DNA of 48,513 nt from positions 1 to 48,513 of the forward strand of contig CAMWXB010000027.1 of the NCBI GenBank assembly GCA_947178125.1. Reading direction: 5' to 3'. This document shows, in pieces, positions 25,462 through 34,917 of the stretch. The first letter of the stretch is position 1. Each line of letters opens with the position of its first letter. A model generated the notes under the pieces. That model had not been told where the DNA came from and ran no database searches. It saw only the letters and a list, made by a program, of their open reading frames with translations. Made by a program: the position numbers and the translations under genes. This stretch comes from an uncultured Lachnospiraceae bacterium. Its GTDB lineage: Bacteria; Bacillota; Clostridia; Lachnospirales; Lachnospiraceae.

Positions 25462-26799
25462 ATGAAAGATCATTTTTACAAACGGGTATTGATACTGGTC
25501 CTGCCGATGGCATTGCAGAATCTGATCAATGTGGGCGTTTCCGCGACAGACGTTATTATGCTCGGACGGGTCGGGGAAAAGGTGTTATCCGGCTGTTCCA
25601 TGGGCGGCCAGATTTTCTGGATTCTGAGTCTGTTTTTGTTTGGCTCGACTTCCGGCGCTTCCGTATTGATCGCGCAGTATTGGGGCAAAAAGAATCTGGA
25701 AGCGATTGAAAAGATCATGGGAATCGTGGTGCTGCTCACAACGTCGATGGGGCTTCTTTTTATGGTGACGGCGCTGCTCATTCCGGAAAAGCTGATGCAG
25801 TTGTTCACGAACGATGGGGAAATTATCGAGCAGGCCGTTCTGTATATCAGAATTGTGGCGTTTACTTACCCGCTTTCGGCTTTTACGATGGGTTATCTGA
25901 ACATGTTAAAAAGTATAGAGCGGGTGACGATTTCCACGATTATTTACGGGAGTTCCCTTTTTATCAATATTCTGGTAAATGCCGTGTTGATTTTCGGTTT
26001 GCTGGGGTTTCCTGCGATGGGGATTCAGGGAGCGGCAATCGGAACGTTGATTGCCAGACTGGTAGAATTATTCATCCTTTTGTTTTATGTAAACCGATTC
26101 AAGCCGGAAGTAAAAGTAAAATGGGAGTATGTGATTCATACGGATACGGTGTTGTGGAAGGATTTTCTTTATTTTGCATCGCCGGTCATCCTGAATGAGG
26201 TGCTGTGGGGCGTGGGATATTCGGCTAACACGGCAATCGTTGGACGGCTGGGAAGCGGTGTAGTCGCAGCAAATTCGGTCGTGCAGGTGACGAGACAGCT
26301 TTCAATGGTCGTTGGCTTCGGTATTGCGGCGGCGACTGCGATCATGATCGGTAAAGCAATCGGCGAGGGCAGAAAGGACATTGCAGAGGAGTATGGCAGG
26401 AAATTTACGATGCTCGGCCTGCTCTGCGGCATTGGCGGCGCGGGGGTCATCCTGCTTTTGCGTCCGGCGATTTTATGGGGAATGGGATTTGAAGGGGAAA
26501 CGGCCCGTTATCTGCATCTTTTTCTGGGCATGATGGCGGCCTATGTCATCGGGCAGTCCATCAATTCCACATGGGTCGTTGGTATTTTCCGTTCCGGCGG
26601 CGATACCCGGTTCGGCATGATTCTGGATATGACGACGATGTGGTTTGGCTCCATTTTGTTCAGCGCATTAGCGGCCTTTGTCTTTCATTTTCCGGTTCCG
26701 GTAATCTATGCGATATTGCTCAGCGATGAGTTCATTAAAGTTCCGTTCTGTTTGTGGCGGTATCGTAAAAAGGTGTGGCTGCGGGATGTGACGCGGTAA
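25462..26799 (+). CDS. MATE-family multidrug exporter
   Basis: 445 residues, about 12 membrane helices in two related halves, beginning with a helix containing LVLPMALQNLINVGVSATDVIMLGRVGE, of which VLPMALQNLINVG is the usual MATE start. It would export drugs or metabolites using a Na+ or H+ gradient. It is transcribed divergently from the LytTR/GHKL system. Substrate unknown. Ribosome site is weak (AAAAGGG). Confidence 0.92.
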   Translation: MKDHFYKRVLILVLPMALQNLINVGVSATDVIMLGRVGEKVLSGCSMGGQIFWILSLFLFGSTSGASVLIAQYWGKKNLEAIEKIMGIVVLLTTSMGLLFMVTALLIPEKLMQLFTNDGEIIEQAVLYIRIVAFTYPLSAFTMGYLNMLKSIERVTISTIIYGSSLFINILVNAVLIFGLLGFPAMGIQGAAIGTLIARLVELFILLFYVNRFKPEVKVKWEYVIHTDTVLWKDFLYFASPVILNEVLWGVGYSANTAIVGRLGSGVVAANSVVQVTRQLSMVVGFGIAAATAIMIGKAIGEGRKDIAEEYGRKFTMLGLLCGIGGAGVILLLRPAILWGMGFEGETARYLHLFLGMMAAYVIGQSINSTWVVGIFRSGGDTRFGMILDMTTMWFGSILFSALAAFVFHFPVPVIYAILLSDEFIKVPFCLWRYRKKVWLRDVTR

Positions 26800-26841
26800 A
26801 GGCAGGAAGGAGATGGAAGAGAAAGGAATAGAGGATGCCTC

Positions 26842-26957
26842 TTGACACATGTGTTATACAAATGTATAATTTATTATACGATTGTATAAAATTATGTGAC
26901 TGTATAATATTTTCGCGGTCGTATATACAATCGTATAACGAATATATGATTGTATCA
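26842..26957 (+). promoter_or_regulatory. Consensus promoter embedded in five BlaI-like operators
   Basis: TTGACA (26842-26847), 17 bases, TATAAT (26865-26870) is a perfect consensus promoter. Five 16-bp palindrome-like sites fit TTATACN-NN-NGTATAA: 26854-26869 (TTATACAAATGTATAA, perfect arms, between -35 and -10), 26874-26889, 26892-26907, 26923-26938 and 26942-26957. Centre spacings are 20, 18, 31 and 19 bases. The TACA/TGTA core is that of BlaI/MecI operators. The repressor gene follows at 27015, so autoregulation is very likely. Confidence 0.85.
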
Positions 26958-27014
26958 TATATGCGGTCATGTAATATATGTGTTTTTGAAATGTATCGCA
27001 AGGGGGTATCGTGT

Positions 27015-27419
27015 ATGTGCAATATTTTGAAGAAGCTGGGAGAGGCCGAGCTGGAAATTATGCAGGTCATTTGGGACAGCGAAGGGCCTGTCACGTCCAA
27101 TTATATTTTAAAGGAATTGCAGGGCAGGAGAAAATGGCAGCTTTCCACGCTGATGACTTCTTTGGCCAGATTGGCGGACAAGGGGTTTGTCAGTTGTGAC
27201 CGTTCTTCGGGAAGCAACCTGTACACTTCGGTCATTTCGGAAAATGAATACAAGACCGGAGCGAGCAGACGTTTTCTGGAAAAGTTATATAATAATTCGC
27301 TTCAAAATATGGTGGCCACGCTGTATAACAATAAAGCAATCAAAAGTTCCGACGTGGAAGAACTCAGAAATTTTCTGGATGAATTGGAAGCAGAACATTC
27401 CGGGGAGGATGACCGATGA
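27015..27419 (+). CDS. BlaI/MecI/CopY-family transcriptional repressor
   Basis: 134 residues from MCNILKKLGEAELEIM. The winged-helix N terminus (LGEAELEIMQVIWDSEGPVTSNYI and QLSTLMTSLARLADKGFV, here in part) is canonical; the C-terminal helices form the dimer and carry the protease-sensitive region. An upstream in-frame ATG at 26835 would read through the promoter and operators and was rejected. AAGGGGG lies 8 bases upstream. The stop overlaps the M56 gene by 4 bases. It should repress its own promoter until cleaved or released by the partner protease. Confidence 0.92.
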   Translation: MCNILKKLGEAELEIMQVIWDSEGPVTSNYILKELQGRRKWQLSTLMTSLARLADKGFVSCDRSSGSNLYTSVISENEYKTGASRRFLEKLYNNSLQNMVATLYNNKAIKSSDVEELRNFLDELEAEHSGEDDR

Positions 27420-29323
27420 TGACACATCTGTTTCTTTCCGTTCTTGAAATTTCGATATCGGTCAGCCTGATCGTGCTCGCATTGCTTGTGGCCGCTCCTT
27501 TTTTGAACAAGCGGTATGCGGCAAAATGGAAATATTGGATATGGCTCTTTCTTGCGCTGCGGCTTATCATTCCTTTGAGCGGAACGGATGTACAGACCGT
27601 GGTTTCTGCGTTGCGGCAAAGAGCGGTGCAGGAAACACCGGAATCCGAAAAAGGACATGCGGCGGAAGCGGCCGGTGGCATGACGTTAACCAGAAGGGTC
27701 ATCGTTGAGATACCGGAACAAATGACAACGCCGATTGCGGTACGGTCCGAAAAGCGCGATATCGGGATTACGGCGCTCGATATTGTGGCAATATTGTGGA
27801 TGGCTGGAAGTCTGGTCTGTTTATCGGCACATTTGTTCATTTATCTGCATTATAAAAATCGGCTCATAAAAAAGGGAACCGTTGTGGAAGATACTTATCT
27901 TCTGCGCCGAATGCTGAAACTGAAACGCGAATTACATATCAGGAGTACGGTACAGCTCATAGAATCGCCGGAGGCGGCGAGTCCTATGATCATCGGGGTT
28001 TCCCAGCCGATTTTGGTTTTGCCAAAGGAAGCATACAGCGATGAAGAATTGTTCTTTATCCTAAAGCATGAGCTGATTCACCTGCAGCATAAGGATATAT
28101 ATTTCAAATTGCTTTTTGTTGCGGCGTGCGCAGTCCACTGGTTCAATCCGCTCGTCTGGCTCATGCAGAAAGAAGCCGTCGTCGATATGGAACTTTACTG
28201 TGACGAAAGCGTTATACGGGGAATCAGCTATGCCGGGCGAAAGGCGTATACGGAAACGCTGTTATCTACTCTGCATAGGCAATGTGTGAAAAGGACTGTT
28301 CTATCGACGCAGTTTTACGGCGGGAAGAAAATTATGAAAAAACGTTTTAAGAATATCCTGTCTAAGAAAGGAAAGAAAAACGGAGCGGCCTTGTTGATCT
28401 GTGCTATTCTTGTAACAATCAGCTTAGGAACCCTGATCGGGTGTTCCATTGCAAGGGAAAATGCGGGAGAGGGGACCAGCCGGCCGGAGACAGAAGGAAA
28501 TCAATCCGAGGCGGCGGAAAGTCAGACGGAGACGAATCCTCCGGGGATGACTTCTTCGGAAACTGGCGGAGAAGAATCCAAAGCGGCAGCGGCTCCGTTC
28601 GTACAGATGGCGGGCAGCTGGGGCATTGATTTTACCGTGACGGACCAGACGCTGTGGGGCTCCGGTATTTCTTATGGAGACAGGATGGAAATTTCAGCGG
28701 CCGGGGAATTCAGTTATTATATCGGTATCGGTGTCGGCGGGACAGGACAGTGTGAGGCGAATAACGGTGTCATTACCGTAGCGGTGCAGCCATATGAAGA
28801 ACTCAGTGAGGGACAGGAAATACTTACGATGAATTATGTAAACCAGAATGGGGACGAATATATTCTGATGGACTGGTACGGAGAAGATGTTTACTGGCGG
28901 CGTGAGGAAGTGGAGACAGCGGAAAATACGGAGGTTCTTACGTTTATGGTGGAAGGTCTGGAAGAGCAGGTACCTGCCACGCTCATGGCGGGAGAAGGTT
29001 ATTCCTTTTATCTGCCCGATGATGAATGGCAGCAGACGGATGGCGATACATGGGTCGCACTGGTGAATGAGCAGGTTTCGTTCCGGGTCGGGCATTTGGA
29101 TGGAAGAACACGCGCGCAGGCTGAAGAAGAACTGCTGGAAAGCGGTTATGCGCTGGTGAACGGCAGGATATGGCGGCAGGACGGGGAGCTGATTTATGGA
29201 GTCGAGCTGAAAGAATATGAAACTGATTTATGGGGCATATACTATTCCTTTCCGGTTGATGCGGAAGAAGGATGGGGGAGCAGGATTTTGGTGATCGCGG
29301 ATACTTTTGCGGTGACATTTTAA
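27416..29323 (+). CDS. M56-family sensor metalloprotease (BlaR1/MecR1-like) with a novel outer domain
   Basis: 635 residues. Membrane helices near residues 5-30, 36-53, 117-145 and 324-343 surround the protease. The zinc motif HELIH (218-222) and downstream ELYCDE (259-264) are intact. After the fourth helix a Ser/Glu/Thr-rich linker leads to about 270 extracellular residues with no penicillin-binding-type SxxK seen. So the module is BlaR1-like in signalling but probably senses something other than beta-lactam. Coupled to the repressor by an ATGA overlap; a terminator follows. Confidence 0.88.
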   Translation: MMTHLFLSVLEISISVSLIVLALLVAAPFLNKRYAAKWKYWIWLFLALRLIIPLSGTDVQTVVSALRQRAVQETPESEKGHAAEAAGGMTLTRRVIVEIPEQMTTPIAVRSEKRDIGITALDIVAILWMAGSLVCLSAHLFIYLHYKNRLIKKGTVVEDTYLLRRMLKLKRELHIRSTVQLIESPEAASPMIIGVSQPILVLPKEAYSDEELFFILKHELIHLQHKDIYFKLLFVAACAVHWFNPLVWLMQKEAVVDMELYCDESVIRGISYAGRKAYTETLLSTLHRQCVKRTVLSTQFYGGKKIMKKRFKNILSKKGKKNGAALLICAILVTISLGTLIGCSIARENAGEGTSRPETEGNQSEAAESQTETNPPGMTSSETGGEESKAAAAPFVQMAGSWGIDFTVTDQTLWGSGISYGDRMEISAAGEFSYYIGIGVGGTGQCEANNGVITVAVQPYEELSEGQEILTMNYVNQNGDEYILMDWYGEDVYWRREEVETAENTEVLTFMVEGLEEQVPATLMAGEGYSFYLPDDEWQQTDGDTWVALVNEQVSFRVGHLDGRTRAQAEEELLESGYALVNGRIWRQDGELIYGVELKEYETDLWGIYYSFPVDAEEGWGSRILVIADTFAVTF

Positions 29324-29336
29324 ACCATTGAAAAAG

Positions 29337-29387
29337 AGGGCAGAAAACGCTATAATTCCATTAAGCGTTTTCCGCCCTTTATTTATT
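29337..29387 (+). terminator. Rho-independent terminator after the BlaI-M56 operon
   Basis: AGGGC-A-GAAAACGCT (29337-29351) pairs with AGCGTTTTC-C-GCCCT (29364-29378), one mismatch, 12-base loop, followed by TTATTTATT. Confidence 0.85.
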
Positions 29388-29445
29388 CTATAAGAAAGTG
29401 CGGCAGCCTGAACCAATGTATTCTGAGAAAGGAATGGTCGATTCG

Positions 29446-30825
29446 ATGGAACATCTGGGAGAAATTCAGATTCCGGAAATAGAAGAAAAGAAACGTTGGA
29501 ACCCGAAATGGAAAATAGCAGCGGGCATTCTTGCCGGCTGTATTGTTGTGTTCGCGGCCGCTGCGATTGTTTTTGTGAGGCTGTATTTTACGGAAGAAAG
29601 GGCGCTTCTGAAAGCGCTTGGGAATCTTGCGGCGGAAATGCGGGAGCGGCAGATATTATGGGAAGAGGCTTCCGGAAATGGACCGGAGGACAGTCTGAAT
29701 CGGATTAAGCTGACGACCGTATGCAATCTGAGCGGTGATGAACTTCCGTTTACGCTCGGCGTCGATACGGTATTGCTGCGGGATGCGGATGCGCGGAGGA
29801 TGAAAGCCGGTACCGAGTTCAGTGTGATGAATAACAAGCTGGTGGAATTAGACCTGTATGGAGAGGACAGGTCGCTGTCCGTGGGACTGCCCGGCTTTTT
29901 TGAGCAGAATCTCGTATTCGATACGGAACGGATTGACATACAATACAATGCTTCCCTGCTTGCGGAGAAGTTCGGCGTTTTGGAAGACAGTGCAATTTCC
30001 ATCGATTTGTTTCCTGCCAATAGGTTTGTGTCCTGGATGCCGTATCTGGAGGACTGGCAGGACGGGATACACATGGAAAAGCTGGAGGAACTGATCGATA
30101 TCAATGTTCCCGAACGGGAAAACATGAAGTACCGATGTAGTCAATACCGTCTGACGATATCGAAAGACTGGATAAACGACAGGATAGCGGAAATAAAGGC
30201 TGCGGCGTTGGAAGAGATTACGGTGGAAACAGGGAGTGCATCGGGGGCTGCAGTGACGGAAGAAGCAGAAATTATGGCCGAGATCATGCAGGATATCGTA
30301 GTGATCATCGCAGTAGAAGAGAGAAATGACCGAATCGTTCGGATTTCATTGGAAGAACCGATTGCCGTATCTGCAGGGACAAAAGAGCACATAATAGAAA
30401 TTGAGACAACCGGGAATATTTGCTTTCTGGGAGAGGACAGAAGCATTGATGACATTGTTGTCAGTGTGGAGTCAGAGATTCCTTTAACGGCATTGGGGCT
30501 GGATGAGTGGCTTCTGGCGGTGTTTGGCAACAAAGACGGTGCAGAGGATAAAATCGAGATGCAGCTGCGTGCAGAGCTGCTTTACGATGAAAATGACACA
30601 AGTGTTACAGCAGATCTCCACAAATTGACCGTTTCAGTTGACCGAATAGGCACCTATAAGCTGACCGGAGAGGCGGTGCTGGCGCCGCTGCGGGAAGCGA
30701 TTGAGCCGCCTGCGGGAGAAAGTATCCGGCTTTTTGAAATGACGGAAGGAGAATATCAGGATTTAAAGCAGCAGATTCTGCAGAAGGTCTGGCGGTGGAT
30801 GAAGGCGTATTCGCTATTTGGATAG
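29446..30825 (+). CDS. Unknown protein with one N-terminal membrane helix
   Basis: 459 residues from MEHLGEIQIPEIEEKKRWNP (ribosome site GAAAGGA, 12 bases upstream). About 25 cytoplasmic residues are followed by one hydrophobic helix and a 400-residue extracellular part of beta-rich appearance, with no Cys pair. No family recognised. It is 43 bases upstream of the first of two ABC-2 permeases and is probably an accessory or substrate-binding part of that transporter. Confidence 0.7.
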   Translation: MEHLGEIQIPEIEEKKRWNPKWKIAAGILAGCIVVFAAAAIVFVRLYFTEERALLKALGNLAAEMRERQILWEEASGNGPEDSLNRIKLTTVCNLSGDELPFTLGVDTVLLRDADARRMKAGTEFSVMNNKLVELDLYGEDRSLSVGLPGFFEQNLVFDTERIDIQYNASLLAEKFGVLEDSAISIDLFPANRFVSWMPYLEDWQDGIHMEKLEELIDINVPERENMKYRCSQYRLTISKDWINDRIAEIKAAALEEITVETGSASGAAVTEEAEIMAEIMQDIVVIIAVEERNDRIVRISLEEPIAVSAGTKEHIIEIETTGNICFLGEDRSIDDIVVSVESEIPLTALGLDEWLLAVFGNKDGAEDKIEMQLRAELLYDENDTSVTADLHKLTVSVDRIGTYKLTGEAVLAPLREAIEPPAGESIRLFEMTEGEYQDLKQQILQKVWRWMKAYSLFG

Positions 30826-30868
30826 AGGAAAGCGGTTTTCGGTGAAATTTGGAAAGGAGGCGGCCCGC

Positions 30869-32095
30869 ATGATGAAAAGAGCTTTTGTCCTGTGGAAACT
30901 GGAATTAAAGCGGACAATCAGACAGTTACCGGCAATGCTGGCGGAGGCGGTTCTGCTTCTTGGCATTTTTGGTATGCTCGCTTTCGGTGCGGCAAAACTC
31001 CTTTATCGGGATGCACCGGCTATCCAGATAACGATTGCGGTGATTGAAAAAGAAAAAAATCCGCTGACGGATCTTCTTTTAAATTATGTACAGGGCATGG
31101 AGAGCATTTCGGAGCTGTGCCGGTTCCTGGTCGTGTCGGAAGAGGAAGGCTTTTCCATGCTGCGGGAGGGAAAAGCTGCCGCTGCGCTCGTTCTGCCGGA
31201 AGGCATGGTGGAGGGTATCATGGATGGCAGCAATACGCCGGTGCAGGTCTTTTTCCCGGAGGATGCCGGGGTGGAATCGGCCTTGCTCAAGGAACTGACA
31301 GATGCGGGCGTGCAGATGCTCCGCGTGGCACAGGCGGAGATTTACGGGATTTACGATACCGCGAAAACCTATGGGGCCTTAGAGCATCTATCGGTTCTGG
31401 AAATGGATATCGATACCGCCAATCTGGCTTTTGCGCTGGACAGACTGGCATTATTCCGGGTACAGGAAGTTTCCGCCACGGGGAATTTGTCCGTTATGCA
31501 GTATGGTATCGCTTCCGGTGCGGTCTTTTTTCTGCTGCTGCTCGGCATGGCGTGTTATCCGGTGATGCAGCCCTACCCTGCCGCGCTGCGGAAACAGCTT
31601 ATCAGAGAAGGAATCGGGGCGGGCGGACAGTGTTTCGGCAAGTGGCTGTGCGGGATGTGCGGCATGGGAATCAGCGGCCTTTTTTTCTGGCTGGTCGTAA
31701 AATGCGTATTGACGGCGGGCGGATACGGCGCGTGGCTGCCGAAAACCGGTGCAGCACAGGCCGGAACAGGTCTGCTGATTTTGTTGTGCAGCGTGACTTT
31801 TATTTTTCTGGTATTCCAGATTGCGGGAAACGGAACGACGGCGATTCTGCTCCTCTTCTTTCTGGCTGTGGTCATGCAGTATTTTGCAGGTGGGTTTCTG
31901 CCTTCCGTTTTTTTGCCGGAGGCGGTGCAAAAGGCCGGGCGTTTTCTGCCGGCAGCCTACCTGATCGATGCAGCGGGCAGTCTGTATACAGGAACGGTTT
32001 CCGGCAGGACCTTGGGAATCCTTTGTCTGTTTACGGTTTTCTTCTGGGGCGCTGCTTATGGAATGGCAAGATGGCGAATGGCAAAGGAGGGGTAG
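30869..32095 (+). CDS. ABC-2-type permease (YhgE/DrrB-like)
   Basis: 408 residues from MMKRAFVLWKLELKRTI; AAAGGAGG lies 8 bases upstream. One N-terminal helix, an extracytoplasmic domain (about 45-200) and a cluster of five helices with a proline-rich FFLAVVMQYFAGGFLP segment give the ABC-2 membrane layout. It overlaps no ATPase gene. Homologous in plan to the next gene, which starts 7 bases later, so they likely form a heterodimeric channel. Confidence 0.85.
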   Translation: MMKRAFVLWKLELKRTIRQLPAMLAEAVLLLGIFGMLAFGAAKLLYRDAPAIQITIAVIEKEKNPLTDLLLNYVQGMESISELCRFLVVSEEEGFSMLREGKAAAALVLPEGMVEGIMDGSNTPVQVFFPEDAGVESALLKELTDAGVQMLRVAQAEIYGIYDTAKTYGALEHLSVLEMDIDTANLAFALDRLALFRVQEVSATGNLSVMQYGIASGAVFFLLLLGMACYPVMQPYPAALRKQLIREGIGAGGQCFGKWLCGMCGMGISGLFFWLVVKCVLTAGGYGAWLPKTGAAQAGTGLLILLCSVTFIFLVFQIAGNGTTAILLLFFLAVVMQYFAGGFLPSVFLPEAVQKAGRFLPAAYLIDAAGSLYTGTVSGRTLGILCLFTVFFWGAAYGMARWRMAKEG

Positions 32096-32102
32096 TCGGC
32101 AT

Positions 32103-33215
32103 ATGAAAACTTATTTTATCTGGTTCCGGCTCATGATGAAGAGAATGATAAAAAAGCCCGCATTTCTGCTTTTTTTGCTGATTCTGCCACTGATGTCATT
32201 TTGGATTGACCGGTTGGGGCAAGGCGAGAGCACGGGTGTGGCTGCGGGCATCTGTCTGGAAGCGGGAGGAGATATGCGGCAGGCGTTCCTTTCTGTTCTG
32301 CAGGAACAGGAAGGCGTTATACAGTTCCGGATTTATGAAGCAGAAGCAGAAATGCGGGCGGCTGTGGAAAAGGGAGAAGTGGACTGCGGCGTCCTTTTGC
32401 GCCGGGATTTGTGGAAGGGACTGGATACGGGTGCGTGGCAGGATACGATAACGCTTTATGTCACCTCTTCTTCCGGCATGACCGAAATAGTCAAGGAAAA
32501 AGTTGCGAGTGCCGTCTTTACGATTTATTCGGAAGAGAATTACAGGAACTATATTGCGCAGAGTGAATCTTTTGCGGCGGCGGAAGAAGCGGCTGGGAGA
32601 GAGGATATCGTTTCTTTTGCCGAAGCGGCGTATGAGGCACATCTCCTGGACGGCAGTACTTTTGCGTTTCAATATCTTGGAAACAGCGGCGGGGGTACGC
32701 TGGAAACGGGCACGGTGGCAGCTTCTCCTGTATCGTTCCGTCTGCGGGGGATATTGGCGGTCTGCATTTTTCTGAGCGGTCTCTGCGGTCTGCTGACGGA
32801 CTGGAAGGACAGGGAAGAAAAGCGCTTTGTGCGGTTTGTACCGCCTGTTCTGACTACAATGGTCAATGTATGGGTGCCGACAATTTATACTTCTGTTGTC
32901 GCGCTGTTTTCCTTGATTTTGACAAAGCAGACGGCTTTTTCTGCTGCCGGATATTCCGGGAAAGCGGCGGAGTTGTTTGCCGTTATCGGGAAAGAAGCAG
33001 GTGCACTTCTTTTTTATCAGTTTCTAATTGTTCTTTATTGTAGTATAATCAGAGTAGTGCTGAAAAAGCAGGAGACGATTGCGGCGGCGATTCCGTTTTT
33101 GACACTTTTGAGCGTTGTCTGTTGTCCTGTCTGGATTCGCCTTGCGTTGTATCTGCCGCTTTTTCGTGTGCTGGAGAAATTTTTTCCGGCGACGTATTAT
33201 CTTTTATTGGTGTGA
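32103..33215 (+). CDS. ABC-2-type permease, partner of the preceding gene
   Basis: 370 residues from MKTYFIWFRLMMKRMIKK (AAAGGAGG upstream). N-terminal helix, outer domain of about 200 residues, then five or six helices. Same design as the upstream permease but clearly diverged. A longer frame from 31968 was rejected because it lies inside the previous gene. No ATPase follows; the only unpartnered one in the window is at 10596. A hairpin cluster starts at the stop codon. Confidence 0.85.
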   Translation: MKTYFIWFRLMMKRMIKKPAFLLFLLILPLMSFWIDRLGQGESTGVAAGICLEAGGDMRQAFLSVLQEQEGVIQFRIYEAEAEMRAAVEKGEVDCGVLLRRDLWKGLDTGAWQDTITLYVTSSSGMTEIVKEKVASAVFTIYSEENYRNYIAQSESFAAAEEAAGREDIVSFAEAAYEAHLLDGSTFAFQYLGNSGGGTLETGTVAASPVSFRLRGILAVCIFLSGLCGLLTDWKDREEKRFVRFVPPVLTTMVNVWVPTIYTSVVALFSLILTKQTAFSAAGYSGKAAELFAVIGKEAGALLFYQFLIVLYCSIIRVVLKKQETIAAAIPFLTLLSVVCCPVWIRLALYLPLFRVLEKFFPATYYLLLV

Positions 33216-33266
33216 GAAGAACTTCTATAACTCACGCGAAAGAATGTATGAAGGACAAGCATTCTT
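33212..33266. other. Two hairpins at the permease stop codon
   Basis: GTGAG (33212-33216) with CTCAC (33231-33235) encloses AGAAG-AA-CTTCT, and AAGAATG (33240-33246) pairs with CATTCTT (33260-33266). The first overlaps the stop codon. No T-tract. Confidence 0.5.
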
Positions 33267-33319
33267 CCCGACAGGCGCATTTTGGGATTTGGGCCGTTGG
33301 GGACGGTATGGAGGCTGTT

Positions 33320-33805
33320 ATGAAAAATAAAGAAATAAAGACCAATGCCATGCGGATTCTGGAGAGAGAAAAAATTCCGTATACGCAGTATACTTATGAA
33401 TGTGAGGAATTTGTGGATGCGTTGCAGATTGCGGATATGCTTTCCCTTCCTTATGAAAAGGTCTATAAAACGCTCGTGACGGTAGGAAACAGCAAGAACT
33501 ATTATGTCTTTGTCATTCCGATCGCGGCGGAACTCGATTTGAAAAAGGCGGCGAAGTCGGTAGGTGAAAAGGCTGTGAGCATGATTCATGTCAAAGAAAT
33601 CAATGCGGTGACGGGTTATATCAGGGGCGGCTGTACGGCAATCGGCATGAAGAAGCAGTATGCCACGCGCATCGACCGGTCGGCGGAAGGACTGGAACGG
33701 GTAATCGTCAGCGGCGGCCGGTTAGGCTCGCAGATCGAGTTAAAGCCCGATGACTTGTGCAGGGCCGCGAGGGCTGAGTTTGCGGATGTGGTCATGGAGC
33801 GTTAA
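33320..33805 (+). CDS. ybaK: YbaK/EbsC-type Cys-tRNA(Pro) deacylase
   Basis: 161 residues from MKNKEIKTNAMRILERE; GGAGG at 33310-33314 fixes this start against a longer frame. The conserved lysine in VYKTLV (Lys50) and GYIRGGCTAIGMKK and GRLGSQIELKPDDL motifs are those of the YbaK family, which hydrolyses Cys-tRNA(Pro) mischarged by prolyl-tRNA synthetase. A stand-alone trans-editing enzyme; cytoplasmic. It is 32 bases upstream of mtnA, though the two functions are unrelated. Confidence 0.92.
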   Translation: MKNKEIKTNAMRILEREKIPYTQYTYECEEFVDALQIADMLSLPYEKVYKTLVTVGNSKNYYVFVIPIAAELDLKKAAKSVGEKAVSMIHVKEINAVTGYIRGGCTAIGMKKQYATRIDRSAEGLERVIVSGGRLGSQIELKPDDLCRAARAEFADVVMER

Positions 33806-33837
33806 AAACATAAAAGAAAGGAAACGGAACCACCAGA

Positions 33838-34917
33838 ATGAAAACAATCAGAGATTATGAAACGGTAGCACTGGATGACGAGAATAGCGCGGTCGTCATT
33901 ATCGACCAGACGAAACTTCCGGGCACGACGGAAATTATCAGTCTGAAAACAGGGGAGGAAATCTGGGATGCCATCTACCTGTTAAAAGTGCGCGGCGCTC
34001 CGGCAATCGGCGTGACGGCGGCGTTTGGCATTTATCTGCTGGCAAAAAAGATTCAGACAGAAGATTTCGATACTTTTTACCAGGAATTTCAGAAGCAGAA
34101 GGACTATCTGGATTCTTCCAGGCCGACTGCCGTCAATCTGTCATGGGCGCTGCGGCGGATGGAGCAGGTATGTCTTGCGAACCGGGAAAAGCCGATAGCG
34201 GAAATCAAAGCGCTGCTGAAAGCGGAAGCAATCGAGATCAAAGAAGAAGATATCAGGGTGTGTAAGGCAATTGGGGAATACGGGCTGAGCCTCGTAAAAC
34301 CGGGGGATGGTATTCTGACGCATTGCAATGCGGGACAGCTCGCGGCCTGTAAGTATGGGACCGCCACTGCGCCGATTTATCTCGGAGAAGAGCGGGGCTA
34401 CCATTTCCGGGTTTTTGCGGATGAGACGAGGCCGCTTCTGCAGGGCGCGAGACTGACTGCCTATGAACTTTTTTCATCAGGTGTGGATGTAACGCTCATT
34501 TGTGATGATATGTCCGGAACGGTCATGCGGAACGGCTGGGTGAACGCGGTGTTTGTCGGATGCGACAGGGTGGCGGCCAACGGGGATACGGCGAATAAGA
34601 TAGGAACTTCCGTTGTTGCGGCTGTTGCAAAACGTTACAATGTGCCTGTTTATATCTGTGCACCAACCGCGACGATAGACATGAGTACGCCGACAGGGGC
34701 GGACATTACGATCGAGCAGCGGCCTGCCCATGAAGTGACGCAGATGTGGTACAGGGAGCCGATGGCGCCGGAAGGCGTAAAGGTTTTTAACCCGGCTTTC
34801 GATATCACCGACCACGACCTGATCGCCGGCATCGTTACGGAATACGGCATCGCGAGAGAACCTTATACGGAATCGTTCCGGGAGATTTTTGCGCGGAAGA
34901 AAGAAAGGAACATATAA
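33838..34917 (+). CDS. mtnA: S-methyl-5-thioribose-1-phosphate isomerase
   Basis: 359 residues. Converts methylthioribose 1-phosphate to methylthioribulose 1-phosphate in methionine salvage. Catalytic Cys163 lies in [10 protein letters not shown] and Asp243 in [23 protein letters not shown] and the C-terminal NPAFDIT are canonical. The eIF2B-like alternative is ruled out by the intact catalytic pair. No other mtn gene is in the window, so the product may enter a different salvage route. A hairpin train begins directly after its stop. Confidence 0.93.
   Translation: MKTIRDYETVALDDENSAVVIIDQTKLPGTTEIISLKTGEEIWDAIYLLKVRGAPAIGVTAAFGIYLLAKKIQTEDFDTFYQEFQKQKDYLDSSRPTAVNLSWALRRMEQVCLANREKPIAEIKALLKAEAIEIKEEDIRVCKAIGEYGLSLVKPGDGILTHCNAGQLAACKYGTATAPIYLGEERGYHFRVFADETRPLLQGARLTAYELFSSGVDVTLICDDMSGTVMRNGWVNAVFVGCDRVAANGDTANKIGTSVVAAVAKRYNVPVYICAPTATIDMSTPTGADITIEQRPAHEVTQMWYREPMAPEGVKVFNPAFDITDHDLIAGIVTEYGIAREPYTESFREIFARKKERNI

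Noticed and set aside
26835..27014. Longer N terminus for the BlaI-like repressor
   Set aside because: It would translate the promoter and operator array; the family start is MCNILKKLGEAELEIM.
31117..32106. 329-codon open frame overlapping the first permease
   Set aside because: Different frame of a GC-rich membrane gene, Arg/Gly-rich translation, no start signal.
33035..33060. Promoter for the YbaK gene inside the permease gene
   Set aside because: A TATAAT is present near 33046 but no -35 at proper spacing.
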